From Bradyrhizobium sp. CCBAU 51627 (GTDB taxonomy: Bacteria > Pseudomonadota > Alphaproteobacteria > Rhizobiales > Xanthobacteraceae), in NCBI RefSeq assembly GCF_028128765.1, contig NZ_LBJG01000019.1:1-64000 (forward strand): a stretch of 64,000 nt of DNA. Direction: 5' to 3'. The position numbers and the translations under genes were made by a program. The notes beneath the pieces were generated by a model. It was not told the DNA's origin and did no database searches. It was given only the letters and a program-made list of their open reading frames with translations. This document shows positions 9,665-20,014 of this stretch, one piece after another. The number at the start of each line of letters is the position of its first letter. Within the stretch, counting starts at the first letter, position 1.

Positions 9665-9768
9665 CCGGGAGATTGGCGGTGGACGAGCCACTCGCCAACC
9701 GGGTCAGGTCCGGAAGGAAGCAGCCCTAACGAGGTCCGGATCGGGTCGCTCGTCAGTCTCCTACCTGT
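9665..9768 (+). ncRNA. ffs: Signal recognition particle RNA (4.5S type)
   Basis: The apical domain GGTCAGGTCCGGAAGGAAGC followed by AGCCCTAACGA is the nearly invariant SRP RNA hairpin that binds Ffh. The flanks GGGAGATTGGCGG and CAGTCTCCTACC can pair to close the rod. A T-rich run (CTGTTTTTCC) at the 3' end is a probable terminator. The gene lies about 90 bp upstream of dnaX, its usual place in alphaproteobacteria. Ends are approximate. Confidence 0.93.
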
Positions 9769-9859
9769 TTTTCCGAGCGAACCAGCGCCGGCGGGCTTCC
9801 CGCCAGCGCGCTCCTGTCCGCAAAAGCCAGCCGAGAGACATTCCATTGCGGATTGACCG

Positions 9860-11698
9860 ATGACCGACGCTGGCGCCCCTCCAACTCCCGATAGCGCCGG
9901 CCCGGCTGGCAACGCGCCCTACCGGGTGCTGGCGCGCAAATACCGCCCCTCCTCATTCGACGACCTGATCGGCCAGGAGGCCGTGGTTCGCACCGTCTCC
10001 AACGCTTTCGAGACCGGGCGGATTCCGCAGGCCTGGATCCTCACCGGCGTCCGCGGTGTCGGCAAGACCACCACCGCGCGCATCCTGGCGCGCGCACTCA
10101 ACTATGAGATGCCGGACGGCTCGGTGAAGGGGCCGACCATCCACATGCCGATCTTGGGCGTGCATTGCCAGGCGATCATGGAAAGCCGGCACATGGACGT
10201 GCTGGAGATGGACGCGGCCTCGCATACCGGCGTCGACGACGTCCGCCAGATCAATGACAGCGTGCGCTACGCGCCGGCCAGCGCCCGCTACAAAGTCTAC
10301 ATCATCGACGAAGTCCACATGCTGTCGACGGCGGCGTTCAACGCCTTCCTGAAGACGCTGGAGGAGCCGCCGGAGCACGCCAAGTTCGTGTTTGCCACCA
10401 CCGAGATCCGCAAGGTTCCGGTGACCGTGCTGTCGCGTTGCCAGCGTTTTGACCTGCGCCGCGTCGAGGCCGACGTGCTGATGAAGCATCTTGCCAATAT
10501 CGCCGCGAAGGAAAGCGTCGAGATCGAGCCGGAAGCGCTCGGCATCATCGCCCGCGCGGCGGAAGGCTCGGTGCGCGATTCGCTGTCGCTGCTCGACCAG
10601 GCGATTGCGCATGCGGCCGGCACCGTGAAGGCCGATGCGGTCAGGCAGATGCTGGGCCTCGCCGACCGTACCCGCGTCATCGACCTGTTCGATTCGCTGG
10701 CGCGCGGTGACATCGCGGCGGCCTTCAAGGAGTTCCGCGACCAGTACGATGTCGGCGCCGATCCCATCGTTGTGCTCTCCGACCTTGCCGAGTTCGTCAA
10801 TTTCGTCACCCGCGTGAAGATCGTGCCTGTTACGGCCGACAACGTCGCCTATGGCGAGACCGAACGCGTGCGCGCAAAGGAATTCGCCGCGAAGATCTCG
10901 ATGCGGGTGCTGTCGCGGATGTGGCAGATGCTGCTCAAGGGCATCACCGAGGTGCAGGCTGCGACGCGACCCGCCGCGGCCGCCGAAATGGTGCTGGTGC
11001 GCATCGCCTATGTCGCCGACCTGCCGACGCCGGACGAAGCCATCAGGATGCTGGAGCAGAATGGCGGCGGCTCGCAAGTCGTGGGCGGCGGTGCGGCGCG
11101 CGGCAGCGCGCCGGCGGCACCGATGGCCTCCGCGGCGCCGGTCACGTCAGCCGCGCCGGTTCGCATGCCGACGTCGTCGCCATCAGCGTTCGGCGGTGGC
11201 GCCCGGCCGCAGATGGCGGCGCCCGCACCGGATCGGCAAGGCGTCGCACCGCAGCTGCGCATCACGAGCTTCACCCAGCTCGTTGCGCTTGCCGGGCAGA
11301 AGCGCGATCTCATGACCAAGGGTGCGCTCGAAGGCGACATGCGCCTCGTCCGTTTCGAGGAGGGCCGGCTGGAGGTCGCGCTCGAGCCGAACGCCTCCAA
11401 GACCATGATCTCGGAGCTTGCGAAGAAGTTCGAACTGTGGACCGGCCGGCGCTGGACCGTGATCGTCTCCAACGAGCAGGGCCAGCCGACGCTGCGCTCG
11501 GTGAATCAGGCGGCCAAACAGGAACACGCGCGTACCGCCGAGGCCGATCCACGCGTGCAGGAGGTGCTGTCGCGCTTTCCCGGTGCGAAGGTCGTCGAGG
11601 TCCGCAGGCTTGCCCCCGAGACGCCGGAATCCAATATTAACGCGGACTATGGCAGCGACGATCCGATCGACGGTTCCGATGCCGACGACGATCTCTGA
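9860..11698 (+). CDS. dnaX: DNA polymerase III subunit gamma/tau
   Basis: A 612-residue clamp-loader ATPase. Walker A is GVRGVGKTTT near residue 62, followed by DAASHTGVDDVRQI, Walker B/DEVH (IIDEVHMLS) and sensor 1 region VFATTEIRKVPVTVLSRCQRFDLRR. Residues about 395-460 are an Ala/Pro/Ser-rich linker, then a tau-like C-terminal domain. Only one cysteine lies in the region of the zinc module, as in other alphaproteobacterial homologues. It loads the beta clamp at the fork. It heads dnaX-ebfC-recR. Confidence 0.96.
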   Translation: MTDAGAPPTPDSAGPAGNAPYRVLARKYRPSSFDDLIGQEAVVRTVSNAFETGRIPQAWILTGVRGVGKTTTARILARALNYEMPDGSVKGPTIHMPILGVHCQAIMESRHMDVLEMDAASHTGVDDVRQINDSVRYAPASARYKVYIIDEVHMLSTAAFNAFLKTLEEPPEHAKFVFATTEIRKVPVTVLSRCQRFDLRRVEADVLMKHLANIAAKESVEIEPEALGIIARAAEGSVRDSLSLLDQAIAHAAGTVKADAVRQMLGLADRTRVIDLFDSLARGDIAAAFKEFRDQYDVGADPIVVLSDLAEFVNFVTRVKIVPVTADNVAYGETERVRAKEFAAKISMRVLSRMWQMLLKGITEVQAATRPAAAAEMVLVRIAYVADLPTPDEAIRMLEQNGGGSQVVGGGAARGSAPAAPMASAAPVTSAAPVRMPTSSPSAFGGGARPQMAAPAPDRQGVAPQLRITSFTQLVALAGQKRDLMTKGALEGDMRLVRFEEGRLEVALEPNASKTMISELAKKFELWTGRRWTVIVSNEQGQPTLRSVNQAAKQEHARTAEADPRVQEVLSRFPGAKVVEVRRLAPETPESNINADYGSDDPIDGSDADDDL

Positions 11699-11724
11699 GC
11701 CGACCCTTCCAAGGATAGACACCG

Positions 11725-12045
11725 ATGGCTGATTTTCTCGGCATGATGAAGCAGGCGGCGCAGCTGCAATCCAAGATGCAGGAGATGCAGGAGCAGCTCG
11801 CCAATGTGGAGGTCGAAGGCATCTCCGGCGGCGGCCTGGTCGCCGTGCGCATGACCGCGAAGATGGACGTCAAGGGCATCAAGATCGATCCCTCGCTGAT
11901 GAAGGCCGAAGAGCGCGAGGTGCTGGAAGATCTGCTCGTCACCGCGCTCGGTGATGCCCGCCGCAAGGCGGAGACCGCGATGCAGGAGAAGATGCAGTCG
12001 CTCACCGGTGGGCTCGGCCTGCCGCCGGGGCTGTTCGGCCAGTAA
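11725..12045 (+). CDS. YbaB/EbfC family nucleoid-associated protein
   Basis: A 106-residue protein with the family pattern: [22 protein letters not shown] helix, [24 protein letters not shown] sheet, and a C-terminal helix ending [11 protein letters not shown]. Members bind DNA as dimers and sit between dnaX and recR in most bacteria, as here (26 bp after dnaX and 1 bp before the recR ATG). Confidence 0.95.
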   Translation: MADFLGMMKQAAQLQSKMQEMQEQLANVEVEGISGGGLVAVRMTAKMDVKGIKIDPSLMKAEEREVLEDLLVTALGDARRKAETAMQEKMQSLTGGLGLPPGLFGQ

Positions 12046-12046
12046 T

Positions 12047-12649
12047 ATGGGCGCGGTTGCAGGTCCTGAGATCGAACGGCTGGTTCAGCTTCTCGCGCGG
12101 CTGCCGGGCCTCGGTCCGCGCTCCGCACGGCGTGCAGCGCTGCATCTGATCAAGAAGCGCGAAGCGCTGATGATGCCGCTGTCCACCGCCTTGCAGGTCG
12201 CGCTCGACAAGGTCCAGGTCTGCAAGACCTGCGGCAATATCGACACGCAAAATCCCTGCACCGTCTGCACCGATCCGAAACGCGACCCCGCCATCATCGT
12301 CGTCGTCGCCGATGTCGCCGATCTCTGGGCGCTGGAGCGGGCCAATGCGACGCAGGGGCGCTACCACGTGCTGGGCGCGACGCTGTCGCCGCTCGACGGC
12401 GTCGGCCCGCAGGACCTCACCATCGACGCGCTGGTCGCCCGCGCGCATGCGCCCGAAGTGCACGAGATCATTCTTGCGCTGAATGCGACCGTGGACGGCC
12501 AGACCACCGCGCATTACATCACCGACCTGCTTCAGGACGCCAACGTTAAAGTCACCCGGCTGGCGCACGGCGTGCCTGTTGGTGGCGAGCTTGATTATCT
12601 CGACGAGGGCACGCTATCGGCCGCGATGCGGCAGCGGACCTTGTTCTAG
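12047..12649 (+). CDS. recR: Recombination mediator protein RecR
   Basis: A 200-residue protein. The N-terminal helix-hairpin-helix [18 protein letters not shown] is followed by the four-cysteine zinc finger ([16 protein letters not shown]) and a Toprim domain with [12 protein letters not shown] and [16 protein letters not shown]. RecR works with RecO/RecF to load RecA at gaps. The ATG at 12047 follows the ebfC stop by one base, so translation is probably coupled. Confidence 0.96.
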   Translation: MGAVAGPEIERLVQLLARLPGLGPRSARRAALHLIKKREALMMPLSTALQVALDKVQVCKTCGNIDTQNPCTVCTDPKRDPAIIVVVADVADLWALERANATQGRYHVLGATLSPLDGVGPQDLTIDALVARAHAPEVHEIILALNATVDGQTTAHYITDLLQDANVKVTRLAHGVPVGGELDYLDEGTLSAAMRQRTLF

Positions 12650-12676
12650 CCATCCAGATCTCACGGAACGGACGAC

Positions 12677-13111
12677 ATGACGAAACTTTTCGCCACACGC
12701 TTCGCTTTGGCCGCGTCGATGTTGCTGCTGGTGACCCCGGCGATCGCCGCGCAGCAGGAGGACGAGGCGCCGCCGCCCTCGAAGCCCGGCAAGCCGATCA
12801 GCGCCGGCGAGGTGCTCTCGGGCGAGCTGAACGCCATGAAGATTCGTGACACCAAGAACGCCGGCAAGCGCATTGCGATGTATCAGATCACCTCCGAGCC
12901 GCGCCGCCTGCCGGCGCCGAACGGGCTGTGCGATCTCGAGACGGGGCCGGAGACGTTCCAGCTCGTGACCTCAAGCGAGGCGCAGGCCTCGCAGCTGAAA
13001 TCGTTCGTCGGCAAGGAAATCTCGGTCAAGGTCGGCGAAATCGCCTGTGCCAGCGATCCCGGCCAGATGAGCGAAGCTGTGGTGACGAAGTGGAGTTTGG
13101 TGAAGAAGTAG
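12677..13111 (+). CDS. Exported hypothetical protein
   Basis: A 144-residue protein with an N-terminal signal peptide (LFATRFALAASMLLLVTPAIAAQ, probable cleavage after AIA). The rest contains an acidic proline stretch and about 100 residues with two cysteines (LCDLETG and IACASDPG) that could form a disulphide. It starts 27 bp after recR. No family is recognised; a periplasmic role is inferred from the signal peptide only. Confidence 0.8.
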   Translation: MTKLFATRFALAASMLLLVTPAIAAQQEDEAPPPSKPGKPISAGEVLSGELNAMKIRDTKNAGKRIAMYQITSEPRRLPAPNGLCDLETGPETFQLVTSSEAQASQLKSFVGKEISVKVGEIACASDPGQMSEAVVTKWSLVKK

Positions 13112-13134
13112 GAAGGGGGATTGCTCTCTCCGCC

Positions 13135-13253
13135 GTCATTGCGAGCGAAGCGAAGCAATCCAGAAATCTCTCCGCGAAAGCAGTCTTGATGGGCTTCGTC
13201 GCACCAGCGCAAAATTGCTTCGCAATTTTGTCGCGGGCTCCTCGCAATGACGA
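13135..13253. repeat. Dispersed palindromic repeat (GTCATTGCGAGC type)
   Basis: The stretch opens with CGTCATTGCGAGCGAAGC and closes with the complementary CTCGCAATGACG, with an internal AAAATTGC..GCAATTTT hairpin. A related copy lies at 26305-26390. It separates convergent genes and could form a long hairpin in RNA. Confidence 0.8.
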
Positions 13254-13269
13254 AGGAGAGAGGTAAGCC

Positions 13270-14637
13270 TTAAACCCTGACCGGCCCCAGCGCCTCGAAA
13301 TGTCCGCGCCTCTGCAGCCAGGTCAGCAGCATCAGGCTCGGGATCGCCACCAGCACGCAGATCACGAAGAACAGCGGCCAGCCGGTCGCGGCAGCGACGA
13401 AGCCCGCGCCTGACGACAGATAGGTCCGCCCCACCGCCGCCAGTGCGGTGAGCAGCGCATATTGCGTCGCCGTGTGCAGCGGGTTCTGGCACAGCGCCGA
13501 CAGATAGGCGACGAAGATCACGGTGCCGATGGCGCTGGTGAAATTCTCGGCGCAGATCGCGAGCGCCAGCGCCCATTGATTGGTGCCGACCACCGCGAGC
13601 CAGGAAAAGGTGAGATTGGCCAGCGCCTGCACCACGCCGCCGATCCAGAGCGAATTTGCCAGCGAATAGCGTCGCGCGACAAAGCCGCCGGCGAACCCGC
13701 CGATCAGCGTCGCGGCAAGGCCGACGCCCTTGACGATCGCTGCATAATCATTGCGGCTGAAGCCGAGGTCGATGACGAACGGCGCGGTCATCGTGCCGGA
13801 GAACGCATCCGTGAACTTGAACAGCACGACAAAGGCAAGCGCCGCGATCGCGTCCTTGCGCGACAGGAATTCCGAGAAGGCGCCGATTGCCGCGTGCAGC
13901 ACGCGTGTGAACGCGGTTTCGTCGTGTGTCGCGGCTTCCGCCCTTACTGATTGTTCGGGCTCGGTTGCAACGAGGGCCGTGATCGTCCCGATCAGCACCA
14001 TTGCCGCCATCACCACATAGCCCCACATCCAGGCCGAGCCGCGGGTGATGCCGGTGCTCTCGAAACCGGAGACGATGAACAGCGCGCCCGCGGTCGAGAT
14101 CAGCATGCCGATGCGATAGGCCGCGACGTAAGCCGCCATGCCGGCCGCCTGCTCGCTCTCGGGCAGGCTCTCGACGCGGAAGGCATCGACCACGATGTCC
14201 TGCGTCGAGGACGTCGTCGCCACCAGCAGCGCGCCGAGCGCGACATACAACGGCGAGCTCGCCGGATCGGTCATCGCCAGCAGCAGGATCGCGATGATCA
14301 GCAGCAGTTGCGAAAACAGCAGCCAGCCGCGTCTCCGGCCGAAGGCGCGCGTGAACAGCGGCACATGCAGCGCATCCACCAGCGGCGCCCACAGGAATTT
14401 CAGCGTGTAGGGCGTGCCGACCAGCGCGAACAGCCCGATGGTCTTGAGGTCAACCCCGGCCTCGCGCATCCACACCAGGAGCGTCGAGCCCGACAGCGCC
14501 AGCGGCAGCCCCGAGGAGAAGCCGAGGAACAGAACGATCAGCACCCGCGGCTGCAGGTAAACGGCCAAGCTGTCGCGCCAGGACGTGGCCGGGGCATCGG
14601 TGGTGGCAGTTCCGGAAGTGGCGTCGGGTGCTGTCAT
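13270..14637 (-). CDS. ampG: AmpG-like muropeptide MFS transporter
   Basis: A 455-residue multi-spanning membrane protein. PRVLIVLFLGFSSGLPLALSGSTLLVWMREAGVDLKTIGLFALVGTPYTLKFLWAPLVDA matches the start of AmpG permeases, which import anhydromuropeptides for cell-wall recycling. About 12 hydrophobic segments are visible. ATG at 14637 is chosen; upstream in-frame sequence reads through a repeat. No ampC or ampR is adjacent, so a link to beta-lactamase control is not shown here. Confidence 0.85.
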   Translation of the reverse strand: MTAPDATSGTATTDAPATSWRDSLAVYLQPRVLIVLFLGFSSGLPLALSGSTLLVWMREAGVDLKTIGLFALVGTPYTLKFLWAPLVDALHVPLFTRAFGRRRGWLLFSQLLLIIAILLLAMTDPASSPLYVALGALLVATTSSTQDIVVDAFRVESLPESEQAAGMAAYVAAYRIGMLISTAGALFIVSGFESTGITRGSAWMWGYVVMAAMVLIGTITALVATEPEQSVRAEAATHDETAFTRVLHAAIGAFSEFLSRKDAIAALAFVVLFKFTDAFSGTMTAPFVIDLGFSRNDYAAIVKGVGLAATLIGGFAGGFVARRYSLANSLWIGGVVQALANLTFSWLAVVGTNQWALALAICAENFTSAIGTVIFVAYLSALCQNPLHTATQYALLTALAAVGRTYLSSGAGFVAAATGWPLFFVICVLVAIPSLMLLTWLQRRGHFEALGPVRV

Positions 14638-14714
14638 AGGGGAGGGTGTTAGCAGATTCTGGGGCAAAAGACTCGCGTGAGCCCGTGGGACGGGAACGCC
14701 TTCGACATCCTCAG

Positions 14715-14816
14715 TGTCATCGTCCGCGAAGGCGGACGATCCAGTAATCACCGGCGCCTCGGCTCAATCACAACTGCTGCGGCGTACTGGATACCCCGCC
14801 TTCGCGGGGTATGACA
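14715..14816. repeat. Intergenic palindromic repeat pair
   Basis: GTCATCGTCCGC..GCGGACGATCCAGTA is followed by TACTGGATACCCCGCC..CGGGGTATGAC. Each has internal dyad symmetry and the two are mirror-related. The right end overlaps the last codons of the GIY-YIG gene. Confidence 0.7.
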
Positions 14817-15102
14817 CCATCATGGTGGGGTAAAGGTCATCCCAATTCGGGTTTTCTTTCTCGATCAATCGGACCTTCCAGGCTCTATTCCACTTCTTCA
14901 GCCGCTTCTCCCGCCTGATGGCATTCTCAGGATCATCGAATTGCTCAAAATAAACGAGCCTTGCGACGTCGTACTTTTCCGTGAAGCTGAGTTTTGACTT
15001 GTGTTCAGCCACGCGACGGATGAGATCGTTCGTCACGCCGATGTAGAGCGTCCCGCCGACCTTGCTGGCGAGGATGTACACGTAGTAGCAGCGTGCGCCC
15101 AT
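14764..15102 (-). CDS. GIY-YIG nuclease family protein
   Basis: A 112-residue protein. YYVYILASKVGGTLYIGVTNDLIRRVAEH carries the GIY-YIG core with the catalytic arginine, and YFEQFDDPENAIRREKRLKKW is the usual second half with the glutamate. Such small single-domain proteins are common in alphaproteobacteria, often in many copies, with unknown function. The last dozen codons run into a palindromic repeat, so the C-terminus (PAKAGYPVRRSSCD) is repeat-derived. Confidence 0.85.
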   Translation of the reverse strand: MGARCYYVYILASKVGGTLYIGVTNDLIRRVAEHKSKLSFTEKYDVARLVYFEQFDDPENAIRREKRLKKWNRAWKVRLIEKENPNWDDLYPTMMVSYPAKAGYPVRRSSCD

Positions 15103-15113
15103 CTTCCGTCTCT

Positions 15114-15150
15114 GGGATACTGGGTCGCCCGGTCAAGCCGGGCGACGACA
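15114..15150. repeat. Short intergenic palindrome
   Basis: GGTCGCCCGGTC and AAGCCGGGCGACGAC form a hairpin between the GIY-YIG and rmuC genes, both on the minus strand. It may act as a terminator for rmuC or as a dispersed repeat. Confidence 0.55.
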
Positions 15151-15164
15151 GTGTGCTCTAGATC

Positions 15165-16364
15165 CTATTCCCCCGCCTGGAGCTTCCGCGGAAACAGCTC
15201 CGGTGCTCCCGACACCAGCCGCGGGCCCTCCGGCGGCGCATCGGTCTTGCTGAAATCGAGCTCCTCGATCCGGCCTGCGCGCTTCTCGATCTTCTCGGCG
15301 GAAATCAGGATCTGGCGGACGTCCTCGTTGGCGTCGGCAAAATGCTTCTGCAGTTTCAGCACGCGATCGCGCAGGCGGCCGAGATCGTCGCCGAGCTTGA
15401 TCACCTCGGTCTGGATCTGGTCGGCGGCATCGCGCATGCGCGCGTCCTTCATGATCTGCTGCATCACCTGGATCGCGAGCATCAACAGCGAGGGCGACAC
15501 CAGCACGACGCGGGCGCGATAGGCCTTCTGGATCACGTCGTCGAAACCGTCGTGGATTTCCGCGTAGACCGATTCCGACGGCACGAACATCAGCGCCATC
15601 TCCTGGGTCTCACCGGTGATGAGATATTTTTCCGCGATGTCGCTGACATGCTTCATCACGTCGCCGCGCAGCCGCTGCGCGGCGAGGCGCGTCTCCTCGT
15701 CAGTGCGGGCGTCGTGCAGCGCGGTCATCGCTTCCAGCGGGAATTTGGCGTCGATGCAGAGCGGGCGCTGGTCGGGCAGGAACACGACGCAGTCCGGCCG
15801 CTTTCCGGTCGAGAGCGTGAACTGAAATTCGTAGGACCCCTTGGGGAGACCGTCCTGGACGATCGCCTCCATCCGCGCCTGGCCGAAGGCGCCGCGCGAC
15901 TGTTTGTTGGCGAGCACGTCGCGGAGCGTCGTCACCTGGGTGGTGAGGTCGGTGAGGTTCTTGTGCGCGCTGTCGATGATGCCGAGCCGCTCGTGCAACG
16001 CGCGCAGGCTCTCCATCGTGTTGCGGGTCTGATGTTCCATGGATTGACCGACCCGATGGGTCACCGAATCCAGCCGCTCGTTGACCGCCCGCGCTATTTC
16101 GGCCTGACGTCCCGCCAGCGCCTGGGTCATGGCATCGACCCGGCCGGACGCCTCGCTCTGGGCGCGCAGGACCTGGGCGAGGCGCTCCTCGAGCTCGTCG
16201 GCCCGGATCGCGCTCGCCATCGCAAGTTCCGCGCCGCGCCGCCCGGACCGCGCGAGTACGACCGCAATCACGACCAGCAGGATGAGGACGAGGACGCCGA
16301 AGCCGATCAGCGCATCGATTCCGCGCACCGGCCAGTCGCCCAGCATGAAAATGATCTCGTTCAT
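15165..16364 (-). CDS. rmuC: DNA recombination protein RmuC homologue
   Basis: A 399-residue protein: one N-terminal transmembrane segment (IGFGVLVLILLVVIAVVLA), a long coiled coil (about residues 45-170) and the RmuC nuclease-like domain, with CVVFLPDQRPLCIDAKFPLEAM and ALMFVPSESVYAEIHD as signature blocks. The family limits sequence inversions and is thought to have a PD-(D/E)xK-type fold. ATG at 16364 directly precedes the membrane segment. Confidence 0.9.
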   Translation of the reverse strand: MNEIIFMLGDWPVRGIDALIGFGVLVLILLVVIAVVLARSGRRGAELAMASAIRADELEERLAQVLRAQSEASGRVDAMTQALAGRQAEIARAVNERLDSVTHRVGQSMEHQTRNTMESLRALHERLGIIDSAHKNLTDLTTQVTTLRDVLANKQSRGAFGQARMEAIVQDGLPKGSYEFQFTLSTGKRPDCVVFLPDQRPLCIDAKFPLEAMTALHDARTDEETRLAAQRLRGDVMKHVSDIAEKYLITGETQEMALMFVPSESVYAEIHDGFDDVIQKAYRARVVLVSPSLLMLAIQVMQQIMKDARMRDAADQIQTEVIKLGDDLGRLRDRVLKLQKHFADANEDVRQILISAEKIEKRAGRIEELDFSKTDAPPEGPRLVSGAPELFPRKLQAGE

Positions 16365-16535
16365 GGCTGCCCTTCTAGCCGATTCGGCAGCCAGGAGCGA
16401 ACGAAGGGAGAACGATAGCGGTAACCGCCCCCTCATTTTTATGGTTAACGAAAGCTGAAGTTTTATGGTTAGCGAACCATTAACGTGTTCCCGGCCGCAT
16501 TGACCCGATGTCGCGCGCGGCTTAAATCGCCCGCC

Positions 16536-17060
16536 ATGGCCCTCAGAGAAATCATCATCCTGCCCGACAAGCAGCTGCGCCTGGTCTCCAAGCCGATCGA
16601 GAAGGTCACCGCGGAGATCCGCCAGCTTGCCGACGACATGTTCGAGACCATGTACGACGCGCCCGGCATTGGCCTCGCCGCGATCCAGATCGCGCAGCCG
16701 CTGCGCCTGATCACCATGGACCTCGCCAAGCCCAACCAGGACGGCGAGACCAAGCCGGAACCGCGCGTCTTCATCAATCCGGAGATCCTCGCCTCGTCCG
16801 AGGAGCTCTCCATTTACGAGGAAGGCTGCCTCTCGATCCCCGAATATTACGAGGAGGTCGAGCGCCCTGCGAAGGTGCGCGTGCGCTTCACCGATCTCGA
16901 CGGCAAGGTGCACGAGGAGGACGCCGAAGGCCTCTACGCCACCTGCATCCAGCACGAGATCGACCATCTCAACGGCGTCTTGTTCGTCGACTATCTGTCG
17001 AAGCTCAAGCGCGACCGCGTGATCAAGAAGTTCGAGAAAGCCGCCAAGCGCGCGGAGTGA
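16536..17060 (+). CDS. def: Peptide deformylase
   Basis: A 174-residue metallohydrolase with all three motifs: [16 protein letters not shown] (metal cysteine) and QHEIDHLNG (HExxH metal site). It removes the formyl group from nascent proteins. ATG at 16536 gives [15 protein letters not shown], the usual N-terminus. It is followed by fmt and truA on the same strand. Confidence 0.97.
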   Translation: MALREIIILPDKQLRLVSKPIEKVTAEIRQLADDMFETMYDAPGIGLAAIQIAQPLRLITMDLAKPNQDGETKPEPRVFINPEILASSEELSIYEEGCLSIPEYYEEVERPAKVRVRFTDLDGKVHEEDAEGLYATCIQHEIDHLNGVLFVDYLSKLKRDRVIKKFEKAAKRAE

Positions 17061-17146
17061 GTAAGTGGTAAGCGACTAGCGTTGCCCCACGCTCCCCTGT
17101 GCTCCCTCCCCCGCAAGGGGAGGAGGGAACGTACCTGAGTCCTGTC

Positions 17147-18070
17147 ATGCCCCTCCGCCTGATCTTCATGGGCACGCCCGATTTCTCCGTGCCGACGCTG
17201 CTCGAACTGGTCGCGCACGGCCACGAGATCGCGGCCGTCTATACCCGCGCACCGAAGCCGGGCGGTCGGCGCGGGCTGCAATTGCAGCCAACTCCCGTTG
17301 AAGAGGCCGCGCGAAAACTCGGCGTGCCCGTGCTGACGCCGAAGACGTTGAAGTCGCAGGAGGCGCTCGACGAGTTCAAAGCCTTTGGCGCCGATGCGGC
17401 CGTCGTCGTCGCCTACGGCATGATCCTGCCGCAGGTGATCCTCGATGCGCCGAAACTTGGCTGCTACAATCTGCACGCTTCGCTCCTGCCGCGCTGGCGC
17501 GGCGCGGCGCCGATCAACCGCGCGATCATGGCGGGCGACGCCGAGAGCGGCGTGATGGTGATGAAGATGGATGTCGGCTTGGATACCGGCGACGTCGCCA
17601 TGGCCGAGCGTCTCGCCATCACCGACAACATGACCGCACTCGATCTGCACGACCGGCTCGCCCGCCTCGGCGCCGATCTGATGGTGCGCGCCATGGCCGC
17701 GCTCGATCGCGGCGGGCTGCAGCTGAAGAAGCAGAGCGAGGACGGCGTCACCTATGCCGCCAAGATCGACAAGGCCGAGGCGCGGATCGACTGGAGCAAG
17801 CCGGCGCATGCGGTGCTGCGCCACATTCACGGCCTGTCGCCGTTTCCCGGCGCCTGGGCCGAGCTTGAGAATGCACGCGTCAAGATCCTGCGCTGCGAGC
17901 TTGCCAAAGGCTCCGGCGAGCCGGGTGCGGTGCTCGACGAGCAGCTCACCATCGCCTGCGGCGAGGGCGCGATCCGCATCCTCGAGCTCCAGCGCGAGGG
18001 CAAGGGCCGGATGCAGGCCGCTGACTTCTTGCGCGGCGCAACTGTGAAGCCGCCGATGCGGCTTTCCTGA
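17147..18070 (+). CDS. fmt: Methionyl-tRNA formyltransferase
   Basis: A 307-residue enzyme. The N-terminal formyltransferase domain starts [16 protein letters not shown] and contains the catalytic block [20 protein letters not shown]; the C-terminal OB-like domain follows ([14 protein letters not shown]). It formylates initiator Met-tRNA, the counterpart of def upstream. Its stop shares one base with the truA ATG. Confidence 0.97.
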   Translation: MPLRLIFMGTPDFSVPTLLELVAHGHEIAAVYTRAPKPGGRRGLQLQPTPVEEAARKLGVPVLTPKTLKSQEALDEFKAFGADAAVVVAYGMILPQVILDAPKLGCYNLHASLLPRWRGAAPINRAIMAGDAESGVMVMKMDVGLDTGDVAMAERLAITDNMTALDLHDRLARLGADLMVRAMAALDRGGLQLKKQSEDGVTYAAKIDKAEARIDWSKPAHAVLRHIHGLSPFPGAWAELENARVKILRCELAKGSGEPGAVLDEQLTIACGEGAIRILELQREGKGRMQAADFLRGATVKPPMRLS

Positions 18071-18807
18071 TGCCCCGCTACAAGCTCACCATCGAATATG
18101 ACGGCGCGCCGTTCTTCGGCTGGCAGGTGCAGGACACGCTGCCGTCGGTGCAGGGGGCGCTGGAAGCGGCCGTAAAGGCGATGACCGGCGCCGATCTGCG
18201 GGTGCACGGCGCCGGCCGCACCGATGCCGGCGTGCATGCGCGCGGCCAGGTCGCGCATGTCGATGTCGAGAAGCAGTTTCCGCCGGGGCGATTTCGCGAT
18301 GGGCTGAACGCGCATCTGCGCCCGCATCCGATCGCGGTGCTCGAGGCCGAGATCGTGCCTGATAGCTTCGAGGCGCGCTTCTCGGCGGTGAAGCGCCACT
18401 ATCGCTATCGCGTCATCAACACCCGCGCCAATCTCGCGCTCGATGTCGGCCATGCCTGGCGCGTGCCGCGCAAGCTCGATGCCGAGGCGATGCATGCGGC
18501 GGCACAGCGCCTGCTCGGCAAGCACGATTTCACCACGTTTCGCGACACCGAGTGCCAGGCCAAATCGCCGGAGAAGACGCTCGATCAGCTCGACGTGATG
18601 CGCGACGGCCGCGAGATCATCATCGTCACCTCGGCGCGCTCGTTCCTGCACAGCCAGGTGCGCTCGATGGTGGGATCGCTGGTCTGGGTCGGCGAGGGCC
18701 GCTGGACCGCGGATGATCTCTCCGCAGCGCTCGCCGCCCGCAACCGCGCCGCCTGCGGCATCGTCGCCCCGCCGGAGGGGCTGTATCTGATGCAGGTGGA
18801 TTATTAG
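18070..18807 (+). CDS. truA: tRNA pseudouridine synthase A
   Basis: A 245-residue enzyme that makes pseudouridine at positions 38-40 of tRNA. The catalytic aspartate lies in [17 protein letters not shown] near residue 52. [10 protein letters not shown] and [19 protein letters not shown] are other family blocks. It overlaps fmt by one base (TGATG), so translation is probably coupled. Confidence 0.97.
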   Translation: MPRYKLTIEYDGAPFFGWQVQDTLPSVQGALEAAVKAMTGADLRVHGAGRTDAGVHARGQVAHVDVEKQFPPGRFRDGLNAHLRPHPIAVLEAEIVPDSFEARFSAVKRHYRYRVINTRANLALDVGHAWRVPRKLDAEAMHAAAQRLLGKHDFTTFRDTECQAKSPEKTLDQLDVMRDGREIIIVTSARSFLHSQVRSMVGSLVWVGEGRWTADDLSAALAARNRAACGIVAPPEGLYLMQVDY

Positions 18808-18847
18808 AGATGGCGATGACAGTGGTGTGCCGGGCGAGGGCAGCACC

Positions 18848-20014
18848 TCATTCGAAATACCGCGTCAAAATCCCGCGATACACCTTGGTCAGCTTCTCCA
18901 GATCCGTCACCGGTACGCGCTCATCCACCTGGTGCATGGTCTGGCCGACCAGCCCGAACTCGATCACCGGGCAGTAGCTGGAGATGAAGCGCGCATCCGA
19001 GGTGCCGCCTGAGGTCGACAGCTCCGGCTTGCGGCCCGTGACCTCCTCGATCGCCGACACCGCGAGGTCGGTGAACGGACCCGGCTTGGTCACGAACACG
19101 TTCGAGTTCGATGGCTCCCAGACGATGCGGGCCTTGATGCGGTTGCCGCAGGCTTTGGCGAGGCGCGTCTCGACCAGCTCGCGCAAGGATGCTTGCGTAT
19201 GGTTGTCGTTGTAGCGGATGTTGAACCTGGCGCGGGCCTCGCCGGGGATGACGTTGAAGGCCTTGTTGCCGACGTCGACCGAGACGAATTCGAGATTGGA
19301 AGCCTGGAACTGCGCGCTGCCATGGTCGAGCGGCTCGTCAGAGATGGCCACGATCAACCGCGAAATATCAGGCACGGGATTGGCTGCACGGTGCGGATAG
19401 GCGACGTGCCCCTGCACGCCGTCGACATAGAGCGTGCCCGACTGCGAGCCGCGGCGGCCGACCTTGATGGTGTCGCCGAGCGACTCGACATTGGAGGGCT
19501 CACCCAGCACGCAGTGATCGAATTTTTCGCCGCGCTCGGCGGCCCATTTCAACAGCTTGATGGTGCCGTTGATGGAGACATCTTCCTCGTCGCCGGTGAT
19601 CAGGAACGAGATCGAGCCTTTGCCATCCGCGCGCGGCTTGCCGCCATTCGCGGCGAGATGCTCCAGGACAGCGGCGACCGAGCAGGCGATGCCGCCCTTC
19701 ATGTCGACCGCGCCGCGGCCGTGCAGGCAGCCGTCCTTCACCTCACCGGAAAAGGCGCCGACGCTCCAGGCGCTCTCGTCGCCCGGCGGCACGACGTCGG
19801 TGTGACCGGCGAAGGTGATGTGCGGTCCTTCGGTGCCGATCCGTGCATAGAGATTGTCGACGTCGGCGGTGCCTTCCTCGCTGAAGGTCACGCGGTGGCA
19901 GGTGAAGCCGGCTGCACCAAGGGCTTTTTCAAGCACGCCCAGCGCACCGGCGTCTTCAGGAGTTACCGAGGGGCAGCGGATGAGGTCACGGGCAATGGAG
20001 AGAGCATCGGTCAT
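18848..20014 (-). CDS. dapE: Succinyl-diaminopimelate desuccinylase
   Basis: A 388-residue M20 family metallohydrolase. Metal-binding blocks are [24 protein letters not shown] and ITGDEEDVS, and the C-terminal [12 protein letters not shown] is typical of DapE. It produces LL-diaminopimelate in lysine and peptidoglycan synthesis. dapD, the preceding pathway enzyme, lies upstream on the same strand with two DUF805 genes in between. Confidence 0.96.
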   Translation of the reverse strand: MTDALSIARDLIRCPSVTPEDAGALGVLEKALGAAGFTCHRVTFSEEGTADVDNLYARIGTEGPHITFAGHTDVVPPGDESAWSVGAFSGEVKDGCLHGRGAVDMKGGIACSVAAVLEHLAANGGKPRADGKGSISFLITGDEEDVSINGTIKLLKWAAERGEKFDHCVLGEPSNVESLGDTIKVGRRGSQSGTLYVDGVQGHVAYPHRAANPVPDISRLIVAISDEPLDHGSAQFQASNLEFVSVDVGNKAFNVIPGEARARFNIRYNDNHTQASLRELVETRLAKACGNRIKARIVWEPSNSNVFVTKPGPFTDLAVSAIEEVTGRKPELSTSGGTSDARFISSYCPVIEFGLVGQTMHQVDERVPVTDLEKLTKVYRGILTRYFE